NCBI GenBank assembly: GCA_022606135.1
Contig: JABYQN010000004.1
Location: 620,001-684,000 of the forward strand
Direction of reading: 5' to 3'
DNA: 64,000 nucleotides
DNA from: Fomes fomentarius
Lineage: Eukaryota; Basidiomycota; Agaricomycetes; Polyporales; Polyporaceae
The position numbers were made by a program, and so were the translations under genes. Positions 1-11,682 of this stretch are shown piece by piece; within the stretch, counting starts at the first letter, position 1; each line of letters begins with the position of its first letter. The notes under the pieces were generated by a model. That model was given only the letters and a program-made list of their open reading frames with translations. It did no database searches and was not told where the DNA came from.

Positions 1-1026
1 CTCCATAAGTTCTCTCTGGGTCCGGACATTGTTTCCGTTTTCGTCAACGGCAGTCCAGGTGGGAAGGATAGCGCCCTCCCCAGAGTCAGATGCTGTAATG
101 GCCTCGCATATGAGCTGAAAGGGCAAGCAGCAGGACTTGAGAGGGTCGTACCAATTTCGTTGTGAGTAAGGACCAGACCTCCGAATCTGTGGGCTAGGGT
201 CACTCGTCAGGCTCTTGACATACCTGCTCTAGACTCACTTAGCAGCTTCCGCAAGGATATCGTTCTTCAGCCGCCTCTCGATCTCTTCAAGGTTTTCCGC
301 GCGATCAGACAACTTCAGTGCTCGACGCGGTTCCGATGCATCTCTCAGGACGAACGGACGGCCGGATATGTACACTTGAAGGTAACAAGTATCAACACAT
401 GCTCCCATCAATCTGTCCGCCTCCCCGCACGCGCCCTGGAATAGCCCACCACTTCCGCACGCTGCTGCATAGCAATCTGGTTGGACGCACATACCTATAG
501 GCTCCTCTCGAGTACAGAACCATACCACGTGTGTTGAATTCGGAATGTCGGGGCGACAGCGCAGAACGGAAAGTATCGCTCTCAGGCCTTGAGTGCGAGG
601 TTGTGCTACACCGTAGACGTTGAGGTTGCCCTGTCTCGGGGCACGGAAGTTGGGTGCACCATGAACATTAATTTCAAGGTCAAGGGCTCTCCCTGTGTTG
701 CGCTGCTCAGCACGCAGGACGCAAAGTGACATGCAATGCGTATGCGTACCAGATGGATAATGATCAGTCTTGAGGATGACTCCGCGCGACAAGACGCTGC
801 CCGAGCGAGTCTTCACGATGGATGGGCCAGAACGTAGCAGCTGGGGCATGAGATCCAAGGGCGGTGTGTCCGGGAGCTCTGCACCATCGGTCAGCGAGCT
901 ACTTAGCAGTCTCCTGCGTAAGTCCTCTTCGGCTGGTTTCCTCGTAGTCACTATTTCTAGAGCAGCGTGCGGGGGAGCAGACGTCGCGCGTATCATGGGA
1001 GCCCCATTTGCGGGGCGAATATTCAT
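1..1026 (-). CDS. Paladin-like inositol-phosphate phosphatase domain protein, N-terminal part (runs off the window edge)
   Basis: The gene enters from the left edge and its 5' end lies here. Spliced exons give a conserved block reading GAPNFRAPRQGNLNVYGVAQP, then WFCTREEPI-VYISGRPFVLR, LTHNEI and ASDSGEGAILPTW. This is the layout of fungal paladin / inositol hexakisphosphate (PTP-like phytase) domain proteins, which carry several tandem phosphatase-like units; only the first is in view. The start at 1026 (MNIRPANG) was chosen over the longer upstream frame because family-like sequence begins close after it. Predicted introns: 693-749 (joins YPS to GRALDLE), about 377-492 (joins EEPI to VYISG), one directly after LAEAA near 235, and a fourth joining LTHNEI to ASDSGEG. 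The catalytic CX5R loop of the unit is off the window, so activity cannot be judged. Likely a cytosolic regulator; the role is inferred from the family only. Confidence 0.85.
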
Positions 1027-1444
1027 GGCTATCTTCTCTTCGGACAATACAGAGAAGAAATGACGGAGACTCGTCGACAGGGGAATGAGGAATGGCTGTC
1101 TGGGGATGCGCCGGGAAGAGGATGGGGTGAAACGCGCGAAGTGGGGAATAGACAGCTTGTGGTATGGAGACAAGGTCCGGAGCGCCTACTGGAAACGCGT
1201 GCGCGCGCGAACACGCACCGCGCGCGAGGCACGCGTCGCGACGTCGCATGTACGGCCAAGAACCGAATAATGCATATCTTCCTGCTCTCCATTGGGCAAT
1301 CACAGAAATGGATGGAATGGAGTCTACGTTGCGGTTGTAGAATTACAGCTTGCGATGAACTACTGACTGCCCGTTGCCCGGTAATGCCACACAACCCGAT
1401 ATTTGTATGGATACATACAGAGAATGTCCATCCCGATCCCAAGA
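1027..1444. other. Intergenic spacer, promoter side of the paladin-like gene
   Basis: No coding sequence is supported here. Both neighbours are on the minus strand, so this holds the 3' end of the eIF6 transcript and the promoter of the paladin-like gene. A strongly alternating purine-pyrimidine GC tract (runs of GCGCGC and CGCGCG) lies at about 1197-1245. No clear TATA box was seen. Confidence 0.6.
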
Positions 1445-2415
1445 TTACGCCCAGCTGTCTATGAGCGAGTCGCGCATCTCGCCGATTACGGCAGCGGAGC
1501 TTTGGCCTTGCAGCTCTGAAAGGGAAGCGTGAGGAACTGATACAAGCGCAAAACGTAAGAGGTACGCACTGAAAGCTGCTTCGATGACACTAATCTCTGT
1601 CGCCGTCGTATCAAGGCCGGTGAATGCACACCAGTCGTTCACCACGAGGCCTGCACCCAGAACATCCGATCCGCGGTTTACAGTGCCGGCCTGCAGGCAA
1701 ACGCACAATCAGCCCATACATCATCAGCCGATGCAACAGAAGTGCAGCATACCACAAGTGGCACTTGGAGTAAGCTACTGAGTTCGTCCTGATCCTGGAT
1801 ACTGGTCTTGGGATGTACAATGCCACCCTGGTTGGAGATAACAGCATAGCTGCCTACAAGCACATTGTCGGCGATCGTTTGTCGGAAGACTTCGACCTTG
1901 AGCACGTCCGCGATAATCTCTTCTGTTTCGCGGTCGATGTCGGGGTGGACAAGCGCAATGTAGTCATTGCAGGCAATCACGTTGCCGAGCGCAGACAGCC
2001 GCTCTTCAATTCGTTGAATCGCGACGGCATCCGGGAGGGAATTTCGAAGGTGTTGGAGTTCCTGGTCTGTGGTGCTGGATGGTACAAGGAGACCATGACG
2101 GTTGCCTGAAGTCATGCGCACAGGTTGGCGCGAGTATGGTTAGATAGTCAGGGAAGATGTACGTACCGGCCGTCAGCCGACCGATAATCCGGGTACCACC
2201 AATACTCGTGTGCACGATCGGAACGACATCTCCAAGCTCGCTTTCGAACGCGGAGTAGAAGTTGGTGCTGCCCTGAATGGCGCACAGACAATAGGTGTTG
2301 GTCAACTTGGAGAACACGCCGATGTCGCTACTGTTTTCGAACTGAATGCCTGCAGACCGAAGTTTTTAGCCGATCAAGTACGCCTCGCCAGTCGGTCGCA
2401 CGTACGGGTAGCCAT
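1445..2415 (-). CDS. TIF6: Eukaryotic translation initiation factor 6
   Basis: eIF6 binds the 60S ribosomal subunit, is needed for its biogenesis, and blocks early joining to 40S. Spliced sequence starts [21 protein letters not shown], continues through [58 protein letters not shown] and [19 protein letters not shown], and ends in RDSLIDSWA. These are the diagnostic repeats of the five-fold eIF6 pentein, and the length is close to the usual 245 residues. The first exon is only 10 nt (2406-2415), with donor GTACG at 2405. Further introns join LTAG to NRHGLL and QVPLV to AGTVNRG. The C-terminal tail seen in yeast and animal eIF6 is short here. It is divergent from NDUFAF7, with 313 nt between the start codons. 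Confidence 0.97.
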
Positions 2416-2728
2416 TTGAGTGGGGGATATTCGTGGATGTTACAAAGTTTTGCGGAGATCTGTTGGGCGGAGAAGTCGTGAAAGCGGACGTTGTTGTGTA
2501 GGTGCTGGTGTGGAAGGAAGAAAGACGAGGAAAGCTATATGTGGCCTGCTCGAAGTCACTTCCGGCTCCGAGCGCGTAATACACACGACTCGCGCGACGC
2601 GCTCTGACGCGCCTCTTCACTCTGCCTCTCTCAAACCTGTCTCTGACTCGCATAACGCCTGTACATCGGATATCCGTCTCAACCACCAGACGAACGCACG
2701 CGGGCAGATCACGCGCTGGTGACACAGA
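2416..2728. promoter_or_regulatory. Bidirectional promoter between eIF6 and NDUFAF7
   Basis: A 313-nt spacer separates two divergent start codons. No other open frame in it is convincing, so it must hold both promoters and both 5' leaders. No clear TATA box is visible, as is common for housekeeping genes. Confidence 0.6.
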
Positions 2729-5014
2729 ATGACTTGGACACGGAACCGGAGGATTCTAGCCACGCTCACGGCACACACTGTCCGCGCTCCGGGACAGCAA
2801 TGGAGGCTGACTCTGACTCCAAGGAGGTGCCATGTATCGAAGTCTGAAACCTTGACAGAGGTCGAAAAGATCCTGCTTGACAGCATAAGGGTGAGTTCTC
2901 ATCTCTCTGGTCCTGGTCACACATAGCGAGCGCAAAGGGATGTCGCCCGAACGCGAACTTTGCCTTCACAAGACTGCATCGTATACACGTGTATATAATG
3001 TTAATGTTTGCAGTGATTGTACATGCTGCTATCCCGGGCGACGTCGTACACTTGGAGCTCAATGTTTGCATCCAACTCTCAATGCCGGGACCGCCAAGCC
3101 AGTGAGACGTATGCCATGGACGCACTGGCGCGCGTAGAATGGGTGTGAGCTCTTTACTTGATTCAGTTACGATGCGCAAGCACCTGTGACCTCGAAGTTC
3201 ACGACTTGGCTCTCATGTCCGTTCCCGCTTCCCTTCTGCCGTCAATCTTCGTCATGTCCCGGATCTTGCTGAGCGCACTATCTGAACGTGTACTATACAC
3301 AGGCTACAGGTCCAATATCTTTTGCAACGTATATGCAAGCGTGCCTATCGCATCCCACAGCAGGGTACTACATGAAGTCCTCCAACGTCATTGGCGCACG
3401 CGGTGACTTCATCACCAGTCCAGAAATTAGCCAGGTATTCGGAGAGGTGAATACGCGCAGCCTGACGACATGGATGACAGTGATAACGAACTCTCAGTGA
3501 CATTGATAGCTTCTCGGAATCTGGTTGCTTTCTCAGTGGTTGTACTCAGGGCATTCACGCGACATTCGCCTAGTGGAACTTGGGCCTGGTCGCGGAACGC
3601 TTATGCATGACGTGCTACGGGTATGTGCCGGTGGATCGCCAATACATCTCTTTGGATATTGAATTCTCGCCGGCGTAGGTGTTCTCACAATTTCCCGCTG
3701 CTCGTTCTGCCACGAAAGAGATACACTTAGTGGAAACAAGTCCTGAGATGCGCTCAACCCAAGAAACGAAGCTCGGATCGTTGTCTCAAACTAATGGCTG
3801 GGCCCTAGTATGGCATGATGCTATAGACAGCATACCTCATGACGACAGCAAGTTCACACTAATACTAGCACACGAGTTCTTTGACGCGCTTCCTTTCCAT
3901 CTTCTACAGGTGAGGGAGGCCATTTGACCGTTATCTATTATTTTAGTCTCATGCATTTCCCGTAGAGAACACACAAGGGATGGCAAGAGGTCCTTATTAC
4001 CTCCGGACCCGACCCGGCGGCCCCCACAATGCTGAAGTCTGCCGCGACTCCATCCCTAGATTTCTCGTCTGTCAGCCCCATTTCAAGCGTCGCAGCACGC
4101 TTTCGACAGGTGTTATCGCAGGCTCCTACGCCATCATCGACGTTGCTGGGCCTGTCGTCCCCACGCTTCCAAAAGCTTCCGGTCGGTTCGCGCATAGAAG
4201 TGTCACCCGCTGCGTTCAAGATCGCTCGACAAATTGCCGAGTTGCTACACAACAAACAGTTGGACCGATCTCGTTCCGCGGGAAGCGCTCTTGTTGTCGA
4301 CTATGGTGGCAACAAGGCTTACGGGAATTCGTTCCGTGTACGTGCATGGCTTCCTTCCCCTCCGTCCGTACCTTCTATCTTCGCCCCCGAAATCTCGTGT
4401 TTGTGTTCTCTTCCTATTCAAGCTTCCTCCGTCCTCTGAGCCGCTGCGGCACAGCTATAAATCTTCCGCCGATCACGGTTGCTTACTCGCCGCTATTTGA
4501 CCCTTGCAGGCATTCAAGGACCACAAGATCGTAGATATCTTCCACCGACCTGGTGAAAGCGATCTCACCGTCAATGTGGATTTCGCTTATCTTCAAGAGG
4601 CCGTGGCTGATTTAGGTGTGCCTTTGTTTTGTTAATGTGAGCGAGAGGTGGCTGCCGTACCGTCATCTGACTAGCTACACCCTCCGCTCCGTCCCTATAA
4701 TCTATGACCGGCTTGGCTGACGCTGATATGACGACCGCGCAGTTGGCTGCCATGGGCCCGTATCTCAGGCGATGTTTCTCCATCGAATGGGCCTACAGAC
4801 TCGCCTCGATGCCCTCAAAGCCTCTGCCCAATCGGACGAACGCAGGCAGCAGATCGAACATGCCGCTAGCAGGCTGGTGGATGCGACAGGCATGGGGTCG
4901 CAGTATCAGTTTATGGCGCTCACCGGGAAGCAGGCAAACGCGATGAAAGAGGAGGAGCGATGGCCTTTCGTAGAGGATTTAGCGCGTCACTCAGATAGTA
5001 TACAGAGGCCGTAA
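2729..5014 (+). CDS. NDUFAF7: Mitochondrial SAM-dependent methyltransferase, NDUFAF7 / MidA family
   Basis: NDUFAF7 is a mitochondrial protein-arginine methyltransferase that modifies NDUFS2 early in complex I assembly. Exon 1 (2729-2890) codes an Arg-rich, acid-poor leader fit for mitochondrial import and ends in EVEKILLDSI. Exon 2 (3303-3446) reads ATGPISFATYMQACLSHP and GDFITSPEISQVFGE. The next exons give LLGIWLLSQWLYS, the SAM-binding motif VELGPGRGTLM, VETSPEMR, LAHEFFDALP and ALVVDYGGNKAYGNSFR, and the end is MGSQYQFMALTGKQ. All are hallmark blocks of the family. The first intron is long for this genome (412 nt); a small hidden exon cannot be excluded, but the junction DSIR/ATGPIS is already complete. 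Its presence implies a functional complex I. Confidence 0.95.
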
Positions 5015-5508
5015 CCCTCCCTCGCACGAGGCTGTCTGGTTCTCAGGTTGCCGGTCAGAAGATGTAGTCCGTGCCGAAGAGCCTTAGCTCTGAAGCTTAC
5101 CCTTGCTACCATACATCGGATGAGTGGCAGACGATCAGTGTGAGACTGGCTGGTAGGCACCATGTGCGCCCGTGGCTCCGGCTACTACACGATGACTCCT
5201 TATGTGCAAGCTCGTGGCCGTCCACGGATCTGTGTGTCCTGATTTAGTTGGTGTGAGAGCGCCCTGAGGGCAGAAGTCCTAAGAGATTGCGATACACGAA
5301 CTTCGGAGGACTCGCCAGCGCGAGAGGCGCGTCTGCGAGCTAAGTATGCTAATGCTGGGCGCTGGTGTGAGGAATGGAACCGTAACGAGGGGCATCGAAA
5401 GTGACAAGGACTCCGAGAGCAGAAGCAGACTGCAAGTATAAGAAGCACGCTACGTTGCAACGAAGGCAGAAACCCTACCTCTGAACTTCGTAAACGATTT
5501 CGTCTCCA
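5015..5508. other. Intergenic region between NDUFAF7 and the NmrA-like gene
   Basis: No gene is supported. The left part is the 3' UTR of NDUFAF7 and the right part the promoter of the next gene. Confidence 0.6.
5437..5442 (+). promoter_or_regulatory. TATA-like element upstream of the NmrA-like gene
   Basis: TATAAG lies 72 nt upstream of the ATG at 5509, a normal distance for a TATA box plus a short leader. Confidence 0.45.
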
Positions 5509-6768
5509 ATGACTTCTTCAGTCGACGAGAAGAAGATCATCCTCGTCATCGGTGGGACCGGAGCACAAGGCCTCGCAGTGATAAATTCTCTGCTTGAGCC
5601 TTGTGCGGACGGCTCGCCGTCTCCATATGCTATACGTACCCTTACTCGCGACCCTGCGAGTAGACGAGCGCAAGAGCTTTCCAGCCGTGGGGTCGAGTGC
5701 GTGAAAGGTAATACACCCGTGCATATCACATCCCGCATGACCCATCTCTAAGGCCGTACTCAACCTCTCATTTAAAGGTTCCTTCGACGATCTGGTGACC
5801 GTGGTCGGTGCGCTAGAAGGCATGTACGGTGCATGGGTGAACACCGACGGCTTCACGGTCGGCGAGCAGAAGGAGGTATGGGCCGGACTCAGGATCTTCG
5901 AGCTCGCGAAGCAGGATGGTGCTATCAGACACTATGTCTGGAGCAGCCTGGATTATTCGCTCAAGGTCAGCCATCGAGCTTGTTCGTCCGGCCGGAAGGC
6001 TCACGAATCGGTGACCGTCTTTCAGGCCGGTACTAAGTACCGATGCGAGCACTACGATGGCAAGGCGAGGGTCGCGGACTGGATGCGCTCGCAGCCGTCC
6101 GATGTCGGCGCGGACGGGATGGCTTGGACCATCGTGACTTCTGGGCCGTATATGGATATGTTATTCAACGTGCGTAGAGTCGATGAGCATGTGGAGGGAA
6201 CGACATCTGATTCAACCTATTCTAGATGATGTTCGGACCGCTAAAACGACGTGCAGACGGCACCGCGGTGTTCGCAACACCTGTTGGGGACGGCCATGTG
6301 CCCATGGTCGCCCTCGCTGACCTCGGTTTCTTCGCGCGGTACACCTTCGACCATCGTGAGGAGACGTCCGGCACGGAGTTGAAGATAGCCAGTGACATGG
6401 TTGGTTGGGAATATCTAGCGAGAACGTTCGAGAAGGTGACAGGACAGAAGGCCGTGGTTGTGCACCAGACGCTGGATGAATGGTTCGGAAACTTCGAGGG
6501 TGTGGACGACCCGGTCGCGAACGAACGTAAACACGACGGGTCAACGACATGGCGGGAGAACTTCTCGGGATGGTGGAAGCTGTGGAGGGACGATGTCATC
6601 TCCAGGGATATGTCGTGGGTAAGGAAGGTGCATCCTGGCTGCCGTACACTGGAAGTCTGGATGAGAGAAAACGCCTATAATGGGGATTTGCGGCGGAAGA
6701 CAGTTCTGAAGAACACAGAAGATGGAAAGACGATTACGCCCAAGTGGAGTGTGATAGAACATTTATAG
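5509..6768 (+). CDS. NmrA-like NAD(P)-binding Rossmann-fold protein
   Basis: The N-terminus has the nucleotide-binding motif VIGGTGAQGLAVINSLL (GGTGxxG) followed by AIRTLTRDPAS, typical of NmrA-like atypical short-chain dehydrogenases. These act either as redox sensors that bind NAD(P) or as reductases. Further matches are EGMYGAWVNTDGF, HYVWSSLDYSLK and, in the fourth exon, DGHVPMVALADLGFFARYTF. Four exons are joined at KG/SFDDL, SLK/AGTKY and MLFN/MMFGP; all introns are short with GT-AG ends. About 350 residues, the usual family length. The catalytic Tyr-Lys pair of classical SDRs is not evident, so a sensor role is as likely as catalysis. Tail-to-tail with the FRA10AC1 homolog, with 102 nt between stop codons. 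Substrate unknown. Confidence 0.9.
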
Positions 6769-6870
6769 CGTATCCAATTTATCAATTGTACAATCTCCCA
6801 CTATCGGAATGACACGTACCGTTACACGGTTACTGCGAAAAGCCGGGAACATACAAAGCCGGCTGCAAGA

Positions 6871-7733
6871 TCACGAGGAACTGTCATGCAGAATTTCTTT
6901 CCGGCGTCGAGGGGAGCGAGAGCGAGAGCTACGCCTACGGAGTCGTCCCTGTGCCGCCTGGCCGCGAGCATCCACGTCAGACGATCTCCGCCTACGATCA
7001 TGCCGATCTTTTTCTTCCCCATGCCTCTTTGGCGAGGATGATCCAGATGGCCCCCTGCTCTGCCGTTCCGACACCCGAGCTGCACTAGCGTCGCCGTCAC
7101 GACGCAGCTCTGAAGTTCCGCGTTCTTCTGCTCGGCGTCTTTGGTCCTCTTTCTCTTTGTTACGTTTCCACAGCAGCTTCTTGCAACATTTGGGGCAGAG
7201 GACGACTTTCACGAGGGCAAATTTGCTCTCCCCATGCTCCTGATATGAAAAGGGCAGCTCTAACGTCGTCAATGCAGGGTGGCCGTCGTCGGTTCCGTTC
7301 GGGAACTCCTTGTGCAGCGGACAGCGAGTGTTGCCACACGTGGACTCTCCCGCCCCGGAGAGGACCTCTTCTTCCGTACGCCATCGTAGGGCAAACTAAC
7401 GGAACCTCATCAGCTGAACATACCCAAACGACCTGTAACAACCACTGACGTTGCCCGATTTGTAATGCTTCAAGTCGCAGACCGCGTACTCTCGATACAG
7501 AGACGAGTAGTACTTCTTCGCAAGTCGATCGTTCCAGGAGAGCTGAGATTCGTCGCCTCCTTCATCGTCTCGCAGAAACCTAGTGCGTGGGGTGAATACT
7601 ATGTGCTAGTACGCACGTTGCGACTCGGATGCGATGCTCACTTGTGGGAATTTTTCAGGATGTCAAACTCCGTAGTATTAGGGTGAGTCGAAGAGCTAGA
7701 TCCTTTCGATGTGTATGGGATATACAATGCCAT
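6871..7733 (-). CDS. FRA10AC1 family protein (spliceosome-associated)
   Basis: Spliced exons read MALYIPYTSKGSSSS..TEFDILKNSHK, FLRDDEGGDESQLSWNDRLAKKYY, REYAVCDLKHYKSGN, FALRWRTEEEVLSGAGESTCGN and then SYQEHGESKFALVKVVLCPKCCKKL. Two CxxC-type cysteine pairs (CGNTRC and CPKC) fit the zinc-binding core of FRA10AC1. The C-terminus is an Arg/Ser-rich tail (RRRSSRSRSPRRRK), typical of splicing proteins. FRA10AC1 homologs are nuclear and found in spliceosome preparations; the role here is inferred from that. The start at 7733 was chosen because the N-terminal motif matches other fungal members. Introns join KNSHK/FLRDD and KSGN/FALRW. It converges on the NmrA-like gene. Confidence 0.9.
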
Positions 7734-8289
7734 ATCCACGAGTGTTGAGCCCGGCGAGCGTGGCAAGGGATACGGGGATGGTAGGTGGCGGATAGCAGGA
7801 AAGCTGTGCCACAACAAACCATGTCTCCGTCGCGTGTGCGCTCAGCAGATCTCAGATCGCTTACGTGAAGCCCTACTACAGGTCGACTCGTGGATCATGT
7901 TGATGTCCCTACTCAGATTTGAAGCAGCCTCTGTCTACGCGTTATTGACAAATATGAGACCAAAGAGGTGGCTCACATATGTAAGTGACCGCCATTCCAG
8001 TAGTGCCGCTGAACAGGTCCGGAACCATTCACAGCGTCTCTGACGAATGATGACGCATAGCCTGAGATCGCATGAAGAAACATATAGAGAAGGTACTCGA
8101 AATATATGGATAGGCCACTGAGATGTTAGCACACAACGAAGCTCATCACATGGGATTACATGATGGAGAGCAAGTCGGACAATGATACTGGTATATGCTG
8201 AGGAGTGAGTCAACAGGACAACGTAGGGACAACCAGTCAAAGAACCAACGACTCGAAGCCAAGGACGCTTCAAGCAGATCCATGGTAAA
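7734..8289. other. Intergenic region without a recognised gene
   Basis: This is the promoter side of the FRA10AC1 gene and the 3' flank of the FunK1 gene, both on the minus strand. Open frames here show no recognisable family and no usable splice pattern. Confidence 0.5.
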
Positions 8290-10914
8290 TCAGGCGAAGC
8301 GGGGTGGGAAGCCGTTTTCCGCGTGAGGAGGCATACTTGAGTCCTTCGATCGCATTGGACGTTTGGCCCCCCTAAGCTCTTCAGCCACGATTTCTCTCGT
8401 CCGTTTTGTACCCCGAGAACCTGGAATTCCATTCGTAGACCGTGTAACGCCGGGAGTCAGTTCGATGTCGTTGTCACGATGTTCAACCAGGTAGTTGAGG
8501 ATGAGACGCTGTAAAGCCTCGTGAAGATGGTCATCATGTGGTGGAGGGGTGCTCATCAGGCCGTACGAAGGTCTGACTTGTTGCGCCATGTGGAAGAGAA
8601 GGGCTGCAACATCCCGCATGCACGGCAGGAAGGCACCAGTGTAGTTGGGGAGCATACGATCGAGGAATGCAGCCTCCCGAGGATCTGTTTGGTCGACCCC
8701 CTCTCTCCGATGGCGTGCCGCTCGAATTCGGCCCACATCGCCTTGAGATTCCCGCACGTGATGCTGGTGTCCTTTTCTTTCGCGGGCTGAACCTGGAGAA
8801 GGGCAGAGGCCGTTGTCCAGAAGGTAGACTCAGCATCGTACTCTAGCTTGTGACGAAAGCCGGGAGGAAGTTCGAGATCAGTCGTATCCATGGTTGGGGG
8901 AGGAGGGATGCCACCGTGTATAGTGACACCAGGGATGTCTTCGTACAGCTTGTATCGTTCAGGGCCATGCAGCTTGTCGTAGAGCGCCCTAGCCTCCGGA
9001 ATTAGGTTGGGCATGGGCCTCGAATATTTGAATGAGATCCGCGTGACCCAGATGCGCCCGGCAGCCACGGAACGTGCGATATACATTGGAGTACCCTGGA
9101 AAAAATGGAATGAGAATAGCTCAATATTAGACGCAACATCCAACGTACCGTGCGAAGCGCAAGTTCATTCGGCTCCGACGTGTCGTCGAGCATGGCGGAA
9201 TTGTCGAAATCTGTCAATAGACAGGATGCTTGGTATTCGGCAGAGTTCCTGACAGAGGGTCAGCTCAGTCGAGGAGCAGCAGACAGTGTCAGACATACCT
9301 GATTTTACCGCCAAGAATATCGTCGATCAGCGGAGGCGGGTCTTTGATGAGCTTGTGTTGCGTGAACTTTCCCCACTTCGGGTACATGAGAATATTGTAG
9401 AGGCTCATATCGCGATGGAGTACGTCGCGGCGTTTGGAGATTAGCCGATGCACTATGATAACGATCAACTTATCAACGGACAACCACAGAGCACAGAGCA
9501 CTCACCCTCCAGCACGTCATAGATGACCTTGAGTAGATCGTTCACTGACTTCGCCTGTAGCAAATCCTCGCCAACATCTGGAATAACCAGCCTCCGTCGT
9601 ATACGAAGGTCATCTCCGTCGCCGGAAGTCATCGGCTCTCCTTCGTCATCCTTCACATCACCCGCCCATACCAGGCGGACTACTCCAGGAACAAACCCTT
9701 TTTTGTGTATATGGTCAATAATCTCAGCCTCGTCATACCGCCTCACCTTATGTCGATAATAATCCTTGATGATCAAGTGGAAGGTGGGTCTGATCGACGG
9801 CCATTTGTAGAGGAAAACAGTGGTGCGTCGACTCCAGGGGTCGCCCAGGAAGAGAATGTTGGCGCCTTGATACCAGTTACCATCAGCGAGGACATTCCAA
9901 GTCGCTGGGCCCAAAGGATTATTGGAGGAGGTGACGGCAGTTACCGAATGATCACGTAGAATGTGACCTTTCGGAGGATCGTAGAGTGAGTAGACGTACA
10001 TCGCGAGGACATCTAAGTCGTCCCACGAGAAGACCTCAGACACGTGTGGTCCGGTAGAATCGGCGTAGAGTATCTCGAACCCCTTCGGCTTTATGCTGAG
10101 GCAGTAGAATCCTGGGTGGTCAGGTCGAGCTCGCAAGTGCTGAGCAGCATACGTCGCAGCTTGAGGCTTCGCGTCAGGCCCTCCCAAACCCTTGGACTCA
10201 GCGAGCGTCACGATACGATGGTGGGGAATGCCGGTAATGGTCCCGCCTGCGGTGGTTGGATAATGGAACGGTGGGTGCACTGAGAGAGGAAATACGGCGA
10301 CGAGATCCGGCTTATCCTCAATCTTGCCATATGGGTAATGAGTAGGAGGACTGGCGTGGTGATCCAGGAACTCGATAGGACCAAGGCACTTGTCGAGAGA
10401 AAGCTCTTTGGCCCTGTTGCTCGCAGCCTCTGTGTAGAACCAGGAAATTGAATATTTAGAATGGATAAGAAAGTCATGGTTAAGGTGACGTACTCCACAT
10501 TGTTTTGCTAAGGTTGTTCAGCAAGTCTCGGGCGGGTGTGTAGGTGGCACTCTCGGAAGTGGCGACCTTGAGCTTCCCAGCGAGGTGTTTGTTGACCTTA
10601 GTGGTTATGCTTCGGGCGCAGGATTTCGGAGGCTTGTTGAGATGATCTTTGACGAACGTGGAGTTGCTTGCCAGAGCCGCAAGCAGAGGGATCCTCTTCA
10701 TATCTTTGTGCGTAAAGAGAGTGAGTCGAGGAGGCTTCACTGGAGTAGATATGTGTCCTTGCGGCTTACCGGAGCTCTCAGCAATCTCAGATGGCCCCTC
10801 TACATCGTTGCGACCCTCGGGACCAGGCGAGACTGGTCCTTTGGGGAAACGCGAACGAAGCTCTCGGAGGGCGCGCATCTTCCGACTGTGTGAGCGTGTG
10901 ATCACAACAGTCAT
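8290..10914 (-). CDS. FunK1-type protein kinase, with an apparent 1-nt frameshift near the C-terminus
   Basis: FunK1 kinases are a serine/threonine-like kinase family expanded in Agaricomycetes; targets are mostly unknown. The N-terminal part is basic and Ser-rich. The kinase part contains FSWDDLDVLAMYVYSLYDPP, PTFHLIIKDYYR (with the probable ATP-site Lys), GVVRLVWAGDV, the catalytic loop VLHRDMSLYNILMYP (HRDxxxxN), the metal-binding LTDFDNSAML (DFD), and GTPMYIARSV, the usual P+1 block. The C-terminal tail is basic (RGTKRTREI). The frame changes at a C5 run (plus strand 8697-8701): upstream frame AEFERHAIGERG, downstream VDQTDPREAAFLDRML. One inserted base restores continuity, and no intron explains it. 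The first ATG is at 10914, but a TATA box only about 12 nt upstream makes the internal ATG at 10878 (MRALRELR) a good alternative start. Confidence 0.85.
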
Positions 10915-10925
10915 CCTTTGCAGGG

Positions 10926-10932
10926 TTATATA
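10926..10932 (-). promoter_or_regulatory. TATA box of the FunK1 gene
   Basis: On the minus strand the site reads TATATAA. It lies 12-18 nt upstream of the first ATG, so transcription probably starts at or after that ATG. This favours translation from the codon at 10878. Confidence 0.45.
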
Positions 10933-11655
10933 CCTTCAGCTAAATGCCTGTTTTCGAACGCGTGCGTGGCAGGGCGTGTTTGGCCCACCAAATGTGGATG
11001 TGGATGGATGTGGACGGAAGTCAAAGTATGAAGCGCCTTTGTTCGACTTTGGTCTCGCGTAGTGGAAATGGGCGTCTATATCCTTCCTTTCAAGTGCCAT
11101 GATGGCAGTGGTTAGGCCGCCCGTCCACACCTCATAGGAAATAACAAAGAGGCATCTTGGATGCGATCCATCAATTTTGAATGGATCATTGGTCCAGAAG
11201 CAACCGTGTGACCTATAATGTAGCAGCGTCGTTTGTGGACGGGGTGGATGTGGTACTCACGAGGCTGCAAGTGCTGTGCCAGTGTGATAGCTTCAACGTT
11301 CGGCGCGGAGATGATGCATTGATGTCCCGCAGTCGCTTGGATGAGCGTCGGAGATTGCTCCCGAGACTTGGAAGTTCTGTGAACACGCGTGAGGGTGAGA
11401 TCTTATCGTCGCAAGCTTGTTCTTGCCTAGGCACCAGGTCTATCCCTACATGTATATCAGGAAATTCTTGGACACCAAAAGTGGCCAGGTCTGCAGATGA
11501 GGAAATGGAAGTCCGGCGTGCAGTGCCTCGCTATGGCCAAGTACATTTCATCCATCAATGCATGATCTCCACCTACACCAACAGCTCTCCACAGTCAAGA
11601 TCTCACTCCAGATTCCAACATCGATCCGAAATTGCATATGTGTGGCAGTGGGTCG

Positions 11656-11682
11656 CTATGGTGCAGTTCACCTAGACGCCAC
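11656..11682 (+). repeat. Left terminal inverted repeat
   Basis: A 27-nt sequence beginning CTATGGTGCAG and ending GACGCCAC; its exact reverse complement closes the element on the right. Confidence 0.85.
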
